A DNA stretch of 64,000 nucleotides from Bacillota bacterium (GTDB lineage: Bacteria > Bacillota > Clostridia > Acetivibrionales > JANLFN01): the NCBI GenBank assembly GCA_023421675.1, contig JAEZTC010000011.1:47707-111706 (forward strand), in the 5' to 3' direction. Of the stretch, positions 34,271 to 42,424 are shown in pieces. Both the position numbers and the translations under genes were made by a program. The stretch's first letter is position 1. The number at the start of each line of letters is the position of its first letter. Under the pieces are notes generated by a model, which worked only from the letters and a program-made list of their open reading frames with translations, was not told where the DNA came from and did not search any database.

Positions 34271-36028
34271 TTATTTAACAGGGTAGTTTTCCCGTTTTGA
34301 ATAATGAGTGTGAAGAAGTTCATGAGCTTTATGACTTCCCGGTTTCTCAAGGTATTCATCATAAAGTTTCTTAACTGCAGGGTTTTCATGGGACTTTCTG
34401 ATTGTTGAATCTCTGTCTTCTGCATAAATACCCTTAGCTCTTTCACTTCTTAAATCAATCCAGCTTCTTACATGCGACGGCTGTATAGGCTGTCCGCCCC
34501 CGTTTACGCATCCGCCTGGGCAAGCCATTATTTCAATAAAGTCATATTTTGCGTCACCGGCTTTGATTCTGTCAAGAAGTGCTCTTGCATTACCAAGTCC
34601 ATGTGCAACCGCAGCTTTCAAAGTAAGATCTCCAAGCTGTAAGGTTGCTTCTTTAATTCCTTTAACTCCTCTTACTTCGTTAAATTCTATATCATCCGGA
34701 CCATTGATTGTTTTTCCTGTAAGCCACTCTGCTGCCGTTCTTAAAGCAGCTTCCATAACTCCGCCTGTTGCTCCGAAAATAACACCGGCTCCTGTTGCTT
34801 CTCCCATAGGATCATCAAAATGCCTTTCAGGAAGTTCTGTAAAGTCAATAGCAGCTTCCTTAATCATTTTTGCAAGTTCTCTGGTAGTAAGAACTACATC
34901 TACATCCGGATACCCTGTACCTGACAGTTCAGGTCTTTGAGCCTCAAATTTCTTTGCAGTACATGGCATTATGGATACAACAAACACCTTTGAAGGATCA
35001 ATTCCCTGCTTTTCAGCATAATAGGATTTCAAAACCGCTCCAAACATTTCATGCGGAGACTTACAGCTTGAAAGATTATCAAGGAATTCAGGATACTGAT
35101 GTTCACAGAATTTAATCCATCCTGGACTACAGGAAGTAATTAACGGCAGTTTACCACCATTTTGAATCCTGCTTACAAGTTCTGTAACTTCTTCAAATAT
35201 TGTTAAGTCTGCTGCTGTATCTGTATCAAATACCTTTTTGAATCCAAGTCTTCTGAGTGAAGCAATCATATTGCTTGTAACAACAGAACCTATTGGCATT
35301 CCGAACTCTTCACCAAGCGCAACCCTGACTGCAGGTGCAGTCTGAACAACAACATGAAGATCTGGGTTTGCAAGAGCTTCCCATACCTTATCAGTGTCAT
35401 CCTTCTCTCTTAAAGCACCTACAGGGCAAACAGCAATACACTGTCCACACATTGTACACGGTACATCATTGAGAGATTTATTGAAAGCGGAAGATACTAT
35501 AGTGTTAAAGCCTCTGTCATTAGTATCTATAACTGAAACAGTCTGAACATTTTTACATACACTTACACAACGTCTGCACAGAACACACTTATTAGGATCC
35601 CTGACAATAGAAGGTGAGTAATTATCCAAAGGATGTGAGGACATTTCTCCTTCAAATTTTATATCCTTAATGTTCAAATCCTCAGCAAGCTTCTGAAGCT
35701 CACAGGATCTGCTTCTTGTACATGTCAGACATTTCTTGTCATGGTTGGACAATATAAGTTCAAGTGTAACTTTTCTTGCTTCTCTGACTGCAGGTGATTT
35801 TGTAGAAATTATAAGTCCTTCTGATACCGGATATACGCAAGCTGCCTGAAGGCTTCTTGCTCCTTTTATTTCTACAACACACATTCTGCATGCACCAATT
35901 TCATTGATATCCTTTAGGAAGCAAAGTGTTGGAATAGCAATGTTGGCATACCTTGCCGCTTCCAATACTGTATAGTTTTTTGGAACCTGCAGTTTTCTAT
36001 CATCAATCGTAATATTAACCATTTCCAT
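34271..36028 (-). CDS. hndD: [FeFe] hydrogenase catalytic subunit of NAD(P)-linked complex
   Basis: A 585-residue catalytic subunit of a trimeric/tetrameric, probably electron-bifurcating hydrogenase. Order: N-terminal [2Fe-2S] domain (Cys near 36, 47, 50, 63), His-Cys cluster (HDKKCLTCTRSRSC), two [4Fe-4S] ferredoxin clusters (CVLCRRCVSVCKNV; CTMCGQCIAVCPVG), then the H-cluster domain. Its motifs are TSCSPGW, MPCTAKKFE and ACPGGCVNGGGQP. The first motif has Ser where the M1 hydrogenases have a second Cys, as I recall for other trimeric clostridial enzymes. It is the last gene of the hnd operon, 17 bases after hndC. Oxidises NADH and ferredoxin together to make H2. Confidence 0.95.
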   Translation of the reverse strand: MEMVNITIDDRKLQVPKNYTVLEAARYANIAIPTLCFLKDINEIGACRMCVVEIKGARSLQAACVYPVSEGLIISTKSPAVREARKVTLELILSNHDKKCLTCTRSRSCELQKLAEDLNIKDIKFEGEMSSHPLDNYSPSIVRDPNKCVLCRRCVSVCKNVQTVSVIDTNDRGFNTIVSSAFNKSLNDVPCTMCGQCIAVCPVGALREKDDTDKVWEALANPDLHVVVQTAPAVRVALGEEFGMPIGSVVTSNMIASLRRLGFKKVFDTDTAADLTIFEEVTELVSRIQNGGKLPLITSCSPGWIKFCEHQYPEFLDNLSSCKSPHEMFGAVLKSYYAEKQGIDPSKVFVVSIMPCTAKKFEAQRPELSGTGYPDVDVVLTTRELAKMIKEAAIDFTELPERHFDDPMGEATGAGVIFGATGGVMEAALRTAAEWLTGKTINGPDDIEFNEVRGVKGIKEATLQLGDLTLKAAVAHGLGNARALLDRIKAGDAKYDFIEIMACPGGCVNGGGQPIQPSHVRSWIDLRSERAKGIYAEDRDSTIRKSHENPAVKKLYDEYLEKPGSHKAHELLHTHYSKRENYPVK

Positions 36029-36045
36029 TTTAACACTCCCCTTCC

Positions 36046-37845
36046 CTACGCATTTTTAAATATAGCCTTGAATGGACATTTTTCCATACAAGCACCACAT
36101 TTAATACATTTATTCTGGTCAATTGAATATGCTCTGGTCTTGTCACCATCAATACATTTAACAGGACAGTTCCTAGCGCATATTCCGCATTTTTTACAAG
36201 CTTCTTCATGAATAACATATCTCATAAGAGACTTACATACACCTGCAAGACACTTCTTATCCTTTACATGTGCTTCGTATTCATTTCTGAAATATTTAAG
36301 CGTACTGAGAACAGGGTTTGGAGCTGTCTGGCCAAGTCCGCAAAGTGCAGATGCCCTTATGTTTTTTGCCAGCAATTCAAGTTTCTCAATATCGCCTTCT
36401 TCACCCTTACCATCAGTAATCCTCTGAAGTATTTCAAGCATTCTCTTGGTACCGATTCGGCAAGGAGGACATTTGCCGCAGGATTCATCAACTGTAAATT
36501 CAAGGAAGAACTTTGCTATGTCAACCATACAGTTATCTTCGTCCATTACTATAAGTCCGCCCGAACCCATCATTGAACCAAGTGCTATCAGAGAATCGTA
36601 ATCTATCGGGGTATCAAGATGGCTTGCAGGTATACATCCGCCTGAAGGTCCACCGGTTTGTGCCGCTTTGAACTTCTTACCGTTAGGGATTCCTCCACCG
36701 ATTTCATATACAACTTCTCTTAATGTTGTTCCCATAGGAACTTCAACCAATCCGGTATTGTTAATTTTACCGCCAATTGCAAAAACCTTTGTTCCTTTAC
36801 TCTTTTCAGTACCGATGCTTGAGAACCATTCAGCACCTTTTAGGAATATAACAGGTATGTTGGCATATGTCTCAACATTGTTAAGCAGCGTCGGCTTATT
36901 CCATAATCCTTTTACAGCAGGGAATGGAGGCCTAGGTCTTGGTTCACCCCTCTTGCCCTCTATAGAGGTCATGAGTGCAGTTTCCTCACCACATACGAAA
37001 GCTCCTGCTCCAAGTCTGATTTCAAGATCAAAGCAGAAATCTGTTCCAAAAATATTATTTCCTAAAAGACCATATTCTTTGGCCTGTTCTATTGCAATTC
37101 TGAGTCTTTTTACTGCTATCGGGTATTCTGCCCTTACATAAATATAACCCTGATTTGCTCCAACTGCATAGCCTGCAATAGCCATAGCTTCTATAACCGA
37201 ATGCGGATCTCCTTCGAGTACGCTTCTGTCCATGAATGCTCCAGGGTCACCTTCGTCGGCATTACACAAAACAAATTTCTGGTCATCCTGGGACTTTGCA
37301 GTAAACTCCCACTTTAAGCCCGATGGGAATCCTCCGCCCCCCCTTCCACGGAGACCTGATTTTTTAACTGTATCTATAACCTGTTCAGGTGTCATTTCAG
37401 TAAGAACTTTTCCAAGCGCCTTATACCCGTCAAAGGCAATATATTCATCAATATCCTCAGGATTAATAACTCCGCAGTTTCTTAATGCTATCCTCAGCTG
37501 TTTCTTGAAGAATTCAACCTGCTCAAGTGATGCATCATCTCTCTCGACATCAGCATCTTCTCTTGACAACAGTCTTTTTACAATTCTTCCTTTCAAAAGA
37601 TGTTCTGTGACTATCTCACTGACATCTTCAACCTTTACCATGGTATACATAGCACCTTCCGGATATACAACAACAATTGGACCTTGTGCACAAAGACCGA
37701 AGCATCCTGTTTTTACTATCTTAACTTCATTTTCAAGCTTATTGTTTGATAATTGTACCTCAAATTCTTTCGTAATTTTTTCCGAGTTGGATGAAGTACA
37801 GCCTGTTCCAGCACAGACAAGAACATGAGACCTAAAAACCTGCAT
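36046..37845 (-). CDS. hndC: NADH-binding diaphorase subunit of bifurcating hydrogenase (NuoF-like)
   Basis: A 599-residue subunit that binds NADH and FMN. Order: N-terminal thioredoxin-like [2Fe-2S] domain (CAGTGCTSSN, KTGCFGLCAQG, residues 11-53), NuoF core with NADH/FMN-binding RGRGGGGFPSGLKWEF near 169 and ICNADEGDPG-like CNADEGDPGAFMDR, SLBB region, the C-terminal NuoF [4Fe-4S] domain (ESCGKCPPCRIGTKRM near 460), and two 2[4Fe-4S] ferredoxin clusters at the end (CKKCGICARNCPVKC, CIKCGACMEKCPFKA). This composition is that of HydB/HndC of electron-bifurcating enzymes. GGAGGGT precedes the ATG. Confidence 0.95.
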   Translation of the reverse strand: MQVFRSHVLVCAGTGCTSSNSEKITKEFEVQLSNNKLENEVKIVKTGCFGLCAQGPIVVVYPEGAMYTMVKVEDVSEIVTEHLLKGRIVKRLLSREDADVERDDASLEQVEFFKKQLRIALRNCGVINPEDIDEYIAFDGYKALGKVLTEMTPEQVIDTVKKSGLRGRGGGGFPSGLKWEFTAKSQDDQKFVLCNADEGDPGAFMDRSVLEGDPHSVIEAMAIAGYAVGANQGYIYVRAEYPIAVKRLRIAIEQAKEYGLLGNNIFGTDFCFDLEIRLGAGAFVCGEETALMTSIEGKRGEPRPRPPFPAVKGLWNKPTLLNNVETYANIPVIFLKGAEWFSSIGTEKSKGTKVFAIGGKINNTGLVEVPMGTTLREVVYEIGGGIPNGKKFKAAQTGGPSGGCIPASHLDTPIDYDSLIALGSMMGSGGLIVMDEDNCMVDIAKFFLEFTVDESCGKCPPCRIGTKRMLEILQRITDGKGEEGDIEKLELLAKNIRASALCGLGQTAPNPVLSTLKYFRNEYEAHVKDKKCLAGVCKSLMRYVIHEEACKKCGICARNCPVKCIDGDKTRAYSIDQNKCIKCGACMEKCPFKAIFKNA

Positions 37846-37929
37846 TTTATACCCTCCTCTTCTATAACTGAGAAAAAACTCAATATGTTAAATCAATTAC
37901 ATGCAATTTAGTCTAAATCCAATAATACA

Positions 37930-38310
37930 TTACGCCTTTGATTTCTTTTCTTCTTCGCCTATTGTATAGTCAATACAAACCCGTCCGTTGACTATGTGCT
38001 CGGCTATAACGCTTCTTGCTTTATCAGGTGTCATTTTTACATATGTTACCTTGTTTCCGTCAGGACTGATAACCTCTACTATAGGTTCAAGCCTGCAAAC
38101 TCCGATACAGCCTGTCATTGTTACAGTTACATCATTCAAATTCCTTTTCTGAAGTTCTTCTACAAGTGTATTCATAACAGGTCTTGCACCTGCTGCAATG
38201 CCACAGGTAGCCATACCGACTATAATTCTTATACCGTTGCTTTCTTTTCTCAAATTTATCTTTTCAAGTGACTTTTTGCGGATTTCTTCAAGCTCAGCTA
38301 TCGATTTCAT
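37930..38310 (-). CDS. hndB: Thioredoxin-like [2Fe-2S] ferredoxin subunit (HndB type)
   Basis: A 126-residue thioredoxin-fold [2Fe-2S] protein. Cluster Cys are in GMATCGIAAGAR near 36 and TGCIGVCRLEP near 78. HndB-type subunits belong to the NADP-reducing hydrogenase of Desulfovibrio and are widely encoded in clostridial hnd operons; they are lacking in the Thermotoga HydABC. The gene overlaps the preceding HATPase gene by 17 bases; GGAGGTG supports the ATG at 38310. It is 84 bases upstream of hndC. Confidence 0.92.
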   Translation of the reverse strand: MKSIAELEEIRKKSLEKINLRKESNGIRIIVGMATCGIAAGARPVMNTLVEELQKRNLNDVTVTMTGCIGVCRLEPIVEVISPDGNKVTYVKMTPDKARSVIAEHIVNGRVCIDYTIGEEEKKSKA

Positions 38311-38860
38311 TCAATACACCTCCAAAAGTGTTCTTAATACCTTCATCAATATATTTCTTAATCCAGCTAACAACTTCAAACTCATTAATGGGCACTCCAC
38401 CAAGCTGCTTTTTAACCTCAGCTGTATCGAAATCAAAATTGCCCATATCACTGGAAAGTGTTACATCAATATCAATATCGGGAGACGCTGTTACAATATT
38501 TGATACGGTTTCTGCAATGTCTCCCAATGGCAGCCTGTCAATATTTGATATTTCAAAGCTTGCCGTTAAGGTTGTCCCTTTACCCCTAACAGAACTAATG
38601 TCAAAACTTCCTCCAGCTCTTTCTGCAGATGCCTTTAACAATGGAATACCCAGACCTATTTTTCTGCTAGTCCGGGTAGTAACAAAAGGATCGATGACAC
38701 TTTTTACAAATGCCTCGTCCATGCCCACCCCATTGTCAGCAATTTCCAATATAAGTCTGTTGTTTGATGTATCAGCAGTTAATCTTACCGAAACCCTGCT
38801 TGCTTTGGCTGAAACCGAATTCTGGATTATATCAATAAGATGCAGGGATAAGTCTCTCAT
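38294..38860 (-). CDS. HATPase (GHKL) protein embedded in the hydrogenase operon
   Basis: A 188-residue GHKL-fold ATP-binding protein with N-box (IIQNSVSAKAS), G1 (DNGVGMD near 62) and G2 (GLGIPLL near 90) boxes. There is no dimerisation/phospho-acceptor domain in front of it and no receiver gene next to it, so it is not a complete histidine kinase. The last 50 residues are a helical tail. It begins where hndA ends (TAATG, one base shared) and overlaps hndB, so it is translated with the enzyme subunits. Similar genes occur in hydrogenase operons of other clostridia, to my recollection, but their role is not established; kinase, anti-factor or assembly ATPase are options. Confidence 0.85.
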   Translation of the reverse strand: MRDLSLHLIDIIQNSVSAKASRVSVRLTADTSNNRLILEIADNGVGMDEAFVKSVIDPFVTTRTSRKIGLGIPLLKASAERAGGSFDISSVRGKGTTLTASFEISNIDRLPLGDIAETVSNIVTASPDIDIDVTLSSDMGNFDFDTAEVKKQLGGVPINEFEVVSWIKKYIDEGIKNTFGGVLNEIDS

Positions 38861-39357
38861 TAATCCTCCATATTTTTATACTTCTCAACAATTCCTTCAA
38901 TATCCTCAGGAACAAGCCTTCCATAAACATCATCATTAATCATCATTACAGGTGCAAGTCCGCAAGCGCCGATACATCTGCATGCATCAAGTGAAAATTT
39001 TCCATCTTCGGTGCAGTCGCCAACTTCAATTCCCAGCTTTTCTTTAAGTTTATCAAGTATATTATCTGCTCCTTTTACATAGCAGGCAGTTCCAAGGCAC
39101 ATTGAAATCCTGTATTTCCCTTTAGGTTTAAGGGAAAACTGGGTATAAAATGTAACCACCCCATATATTTCAGTAAGAGGAACATTTAACCCTTCAGATA
39201 CTGCCTTCTGGACTTCGATCGGAAGATAACCATATATCTCCTGTGCTTCATGAAGTACAGGGATTAAAGCGCCTTTTGTATCCTTATACTTTTCAATGAC
39301 TTCCTGCAGTTTCTGTGCCTGTTCATCAACACAACCGCAGCAATTACCATTACTCAT
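38860..39357 (-). CDS. hndA: NuoE-like [2Fe-2S] subunit of bifurcating hydrogenase
   Basis: A 165-residue thioredoxin-like [2Fe-2S] protein of the 24-kDa NuoE family. Cluster Cys: CLGTACYVKGA near 86-91 and CRCIGACGLAP near 127-132 (C-x4-C ... C-x3-C). An extra N-terminal CCGCVDEQ precedes the helical domain with ALIPVLHEAQEIYGYLP. First gene of the operon, about 50 bases after the Rex-like operator. Carries electrons between the NADH-binding subunit and the rest of the complex. Confidence 0.95.
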   Translation of the reverse strand: MSNGNCCGCVDEQAQKLQEVIEKYKDTKGALIPVLHEAQEIYGYLPIEVQKAVSEGLNVPLTEIYGVVTFYTQFSLKPKGKYRISMCLGTACYVKGADNILDKLKEKLGIEVGDCTEDGKFSLDACRCIGACGLAPVMMINDDVYGRLVPEDIEGIVEKYKNMED

Positions 39358-39407
39358 TGAATACGACCTCCTATCTCCATAATCATAATTAAAATAGCCT
39401 TAATTCT

Positions 39408-39465
39408 GTGTTAAGTATTTAACAATAATCGTTAACATTATAACAAATTTTCATAAAACATTCAA
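39408..39465 (-). promoter_or_regulatory. Promoter of the hnd operon with a Rex-like operator
   Basis: Minus strand: TTGAAT (39460-39465), 17-base spacer, TATAAT (39437-39442), then 11 bases on a near-palindrome TTGTTAAATACTTAACAC (39408-39425), one mismatch from the clostridial Rex consensus TTGTTAAnnnnTTAACAA. Its location at the transcription start suits repression by Rex when NADH/NAD is low. The Rex gene is not in the window. Confidence 0.7.
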
Positions 39466-39566
39466 GGTAATTAAAGAAAAAAGCCGGATAAATTCTTGTA
39501 TAAGGCTACTACCTAGCTTATTTGTGGGAACTCTGGGATATTGTATACAAGTTTACAATAATAAAA

Positions 39567-40280
39567 CTATTTTTTTCTCAATGTATTAATTAAGCAGCTT
39601 AAGCTTTTTTCTTCCAGTTCAAAGAAACTTTCACGTTCAAAAATATCACCAAGTGTATGGGCATCAGAAGATCTTATTATATTATATCCTTTAAGATAAT
39701 CATTCTTTTTAATAGGATCATTTAAATTGCTGTAACGGGAAATTTCAAGAAATTTGAAACCTATTTCCTTAGGTATTTGCCCAAGGTTTGAAATAATACT
39801 AAATGATGCTCTGTCTATATGTGCAGGTATTGCTGCTCCGCCAAGTTCACAAGCATGTCTGAATGCATCTTCTAAGCTTATATCTGCCGCAGTAAGTAAC
39901 ATTCTGCCTAAATGTGACCTTATTGTATCTTCAGATGTTAAAATAAGTTGTTCCCCGAATATTTCCTCCCTGTTTTTGAGTAAGGGAAGGTGATTGTAAA
40001 CCATGTCCTGCATGTTTAATGCAGCTTCCACGCTTGGGAAAAGACATACCATATGGATTTCTTCTCTTGTCTCCAGTTCCATACCCGGTACCACAACCAA
40101 ATCTGTACCTTTGGAACACTGGTCAAAGGCTTCAAGATTTTCAGCAGAATTGTGATCGGTAACAGCAATAATGTCCAGGCCCTTTACCAAAGCCATGCCT
40201 ATTATGTTGTTAGGTGTCATATCATTATCTGCACAAGGTGAAAGCGCAGAATGGATATGAAGATCAACTGCATATTCCAT
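39567..40280 (-). CDS. PHP-domain phosphoesterase-like protein
   Basis: A 237-residue PHP protein. Metal-binding motifs: VDLHIHSALSPC near the N-terminus, AVTDHNS near 40, an AHIDRASFS (about 158) and SSDAHTLGD near 204, so the metal ligands look intact. PHP proteins are phosphoesterases acting on nucleotides or histidinol phosphate; in this setting a nucleotide second messenger or phosphoprotein are possible substrates. It is the last gene of the second hydrogenase-linked operon, 16 bases after a DRTGG gene. The ATG at 40280 follows GGAGGT by four bases. Confidence 0.88.
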   Translation of the reverse strand: MEYAVDLHIHSALSPCADNDMTPNNIIGMALVKGLDIIAVTDHNSAENLEAFDQCSKGTDLVVVPGMELETREEIHMVCLFPSVEAALNMQDMVYNHLPLLKNREEIFGEQLILTSEDTIRSHLGRMLLTAADISLEDAFRHACELGGAAIPAHIDRASFSIISNLGQIPKEIGFKFLEISRYSNLNDPIKKNDYLKGYNIIRSSDAHTLGDIFERESFFELEEKSLSCLINTLRKK

Positions 40281-40296
40281 GGTACCTCCATTAAAG

Positions 40297-40629
40297 CTAT
40301 ATTCCCGCTTCAACAGCTCTTTTGCATATGCTGTATGAATCCATATCTGTTCCCAAAATAACTACCCCTTCAGCTTCTGCTCTTTTAAGTGTTGCTTCCT
40401 CAACAGAAAGTCCTTCCGGAACAATAATGCATGCAACGTCAGTCAATGCGGCAACAGCTACTACATTAAGGTTTGTTAGCACTGTTATCCATATGTCACC
40501 GGTTTTTGCATGGGACATTACCCAGCTAAGCAAATCGCAAATACAGACACCCTTTATTTCCTTATTTAAGTTAGCTTTTCCGGTCATTATATTCAGTCCA
40601 AATTTTTCTGTAAATTGCCCTACATTCAT
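40297..40629 (-). CDS. DRTGG-domain protein (downstream copy)
   Basis: A 110-residue protein matching the DRTGG domain also found between CBS pairs and in phosphotransacetylase: VCICDLLSWVMSHAKTGDIWIT near 40, a VPEGLSVEEATLKRAE region near 80, and GTDMDSYSICKRAV at the end. Stand-alone DRTGG proteins are of unknown function; the fold is likely a ligand- or partner-binding module. GGGGA lies before the ATG at 40629; upstream in-frame starts have no ribosome site. It is 10 bases after the divergent hydrogenase-like gene and 16 before the PHP gene. Confidence 0.82.
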   Translation of the reverse strand: MNVGQFTEKFGLNIMTGKANLNKEIKGVCICDLLSWVMSHAKTGDIWITVLTNLNVVAVAALTDVACIIVPEGLSVEEATLKRAEAEGVVILGTDMDSYSICKRAVEAGI

Positions 40630-40639
40630 GTGAATTCCC

Positions 40640-41959
40640 CTATCTTCCATCCTGACTTTTATCCAAAACCGGAGGCATTTTTGCTTCAAGTTCTATCATC
40701 TGAGCCGCTAAATCCCTGACCTTTTCTCTCAGTTTAAAAATACAGTCTGTTTCGTTTGCACTTCCACGTACAATATCTTCCGCCAGTGCTCTGCAGCTTG
40801 GTGCACCGCACGCTCCGCAATCCAATCCCGGCAATCTTTCATGTATTGTTTCAAGTTCCTCAAGCTTTTTCATGGCTTTTGCTATATCATTATCAAGCTT
40901 CATTACAGGCTTATATTCTATATTCCCGGTCCAAACCAGGTCATGATTAAGGTTTTCATATTTTCCATCTTTAATTCCATAGTTCTTTGCATCATCTATA
41001 TGTTTCTTTAACCTGGTTTTTGCAACGTAAGCATTTTCTACAGTCAGTGGTCCTCCAAGACATCCTCCGTTACATGCAAGAGCTTCTATAAAATCAACAT
41101 CCTCAAGCTTTTCATTTTCAATTTCTTCAAGTATGGTTATTATATTGTGTATACCGTCAACAGCAAGGAACTTATCGGTTTTAAGCGCAAGGCTCTCTCC
41201 CCCCGAATTAGCCCATCTAATGCCTTCGTATCCCGCAATTTCAAGCTTTTCACTTTCGCTGACATGTTCAAGTGTATATAAAATTCTTAAATATATATCC
41301 TTTATAGATATTACTCCGTCTACAAAAGATTTATCTATTTCATATGGTGCTTTTACGCTGGTTACCTTTGCCGCACAAGGTGTAATAAAAAATACGCCAA
41401 CGTCTTCCATTGGAAGCTTTTTCTGTTCTGCTACCATCTTCTTTACTATCCTGCCTGCTACCTCCATTGGAGATTCAAGCTTTAAAATATTATCAATAAG
41501 GTTTGGAAATCTTACCTGGATCAATCTTACTACTGCAGGACATGCAGAAGAAATCAGAGGTTTTTTTATACCAGGTTTTTTAAGATATTTCCTGGTAACA
41601 TCGCTTACAACCTCAGCAGCACGCGCGACTTCAAACACATCATGAAACCCAAGCTGCTTCAATGCATTAAGTATCTTATCCCTTGAGTAGGTTGTTTTAA
41701 ATTGTCCGTATAATGATGGTGCGGGTATTGCAACTCTATATTTAAACGAGTAAATTGAATCAAAAGGATCTGAAATAGCATTTTTAGCATGATAAGGGCA
41801 TATCCTTATACATTCACCGCAGTCTATACACCTTTCATCAATTATCCTCGCCTTGCTTTTTCTAACCCTTATGGCTTCAGTAGGACATCTTTTGATGCAA
41901 TTGGTACAGCCCATGCATTTTTCTTCATTTAATGTAACCGAATGAAAATATGTTCCCAT
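40640..41959 (-). CDS. Divergent [FeFe]-hydrogenase-like Fe-S protein, putative H2/redox sensor
   Basis: A 439-residue protein: two N-terminal [4Fe-4S] clusters (CMGCTNCIKRCPTEA, CIDCGECIRICPYHA), a hydrogenase large-subunit-like domain, and a C-terminal four-Cys Fe-S domain (LDCGACGAPSCRALAED, then C further on). The H-cluster motifs are altered but keep Cys: SSACPAV, TPCAAK, ACNGGCLGG. No PAS domain is present, unlike HydS of other clostridia. The combination suggests a sensory rather than bulk catalytic enzyme. It is translated between an RsbW-like ATPase and two DRTGG proteins plus a PHP protein. Could also be an electron-transfer oxidoreductase without H-cluster; biochemistry is needed. 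Confidence 0.82.
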   Translation of the reverse strand: MGTYFHSVTLNEEKCMGCTNCIKRCPTEAIRVRKSKARIIDERCIDCGECIRICPYHAKNAISDPFDSIYSFKYRVAIPAPSLYGQFKTTYSRDKILNALKQLGFHDVFEVARAAEVVSDVTRKYLKKPGIKKPLISSACPAVVRLIQVRFPNLIDNILKLESPMEVAGRIVKKMVAEQKKLPMEDVGVFFITPCAAKVTSVKAPYEIDKSFVDGVISIKDIYLRILYTLEHVSESEKLEIAGYEGIRWANSGGESLALKTDKFLAVDGIHNIITILEEIENEKLEDVDFIEALACNGGCLGGPLTVENAYVAKTRLKKHIDDAKNYGIKDGKYENLNHDLVWTGNIEYKPVMKLDNDIAKAMKKLEELETIHERLPGLDCGACGAPSCRALAEDIVRGSANETDCIFKLREKVRDLAAQMIELEAKMPPVLDKSQDGR

Positions 41960-41992
41960 AGAATCACCCCTTTCACTTCAGCCTGCTATTTA

Positions 41993-42424
41993 TTAATGAA
42001 TATATATTTCCATTTTAACCGTAGTACCCTTTCCAACTTGAGTCTCAATATCCAGTGTATCCGAATGCCTTCTTATATTCGGAAGGCCCATTCCTGCGCC
42101 AAAACCCATTTCACGGACCTTATCCGGTGCTGTTGAATAGCCCTCCTTCATAGCAAGCTCAATATCAGGAATTCCCGGGCCTTTATCTGAAATTTGTATG
42201 ATTATTTTTTCACTGCTTATTTCCACATCTACTTCCCCGCCATTTGCATGTATAAACGCATTCATCTCAGCTTCATACATTGATATCGCAGTCTTCTTAA
42301 TAATGGACGGCTCTATACCAAGCTGAGTCAGTTTTTTCTTGACACTGCTGGATGCTTCTCCTGCTGCAGCAAAATCATTTGCACTGATAATATAATGCAG
42401 TCGTATGGAATTATTGCTCAACAC
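41993..42424 (-). CDS. RsbW/SpoIIAB-like anti-sigma factor or serine-protein kinase (HATPase)
   Basis: A 143-residue GHKL ATPase of the anti-sigma-factor type: N-box EAEMNAFIHANGGEV near 50, G1 SDKGPGIPDIE near 79, G2 FGAGMGLPNIRRHSD near 108. Such proteins phosphorylate anti-anti-sigma factors or bind sigma factors. No anti-anti-sigma (STAS) gene or sigma gene is adjacent, so the partner is unknown; the DRTGG proteins could fill that role. It starts with TTG overlapping the upstream DRTGG stop by seven bases and has GAGGTG upstream. Thirty-three bases separate it from the hydrogenase-like gene. Confidence 0.88.
   Translation of the reverse strand: MLSNNSIRLHYIISANDFAAAGEASSSVKKKLTQLGIEPSIIKKTAISMYEAEMNAFIHANGGEVDVEISSEKIIIQISDKGPGIPDIELAMKEGYSTAPDKVREMGFGAGMGLPNIRRHSDTLDIETQVGKGTTVKMEIYIH

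Noticed and set aside
34563..38939. Long plus-strand ORFs (125-223 residues) across the hydrogenase genes
   Set aside because: They are antisense to well-conserved enzyme genes and have shadow-frame composition.
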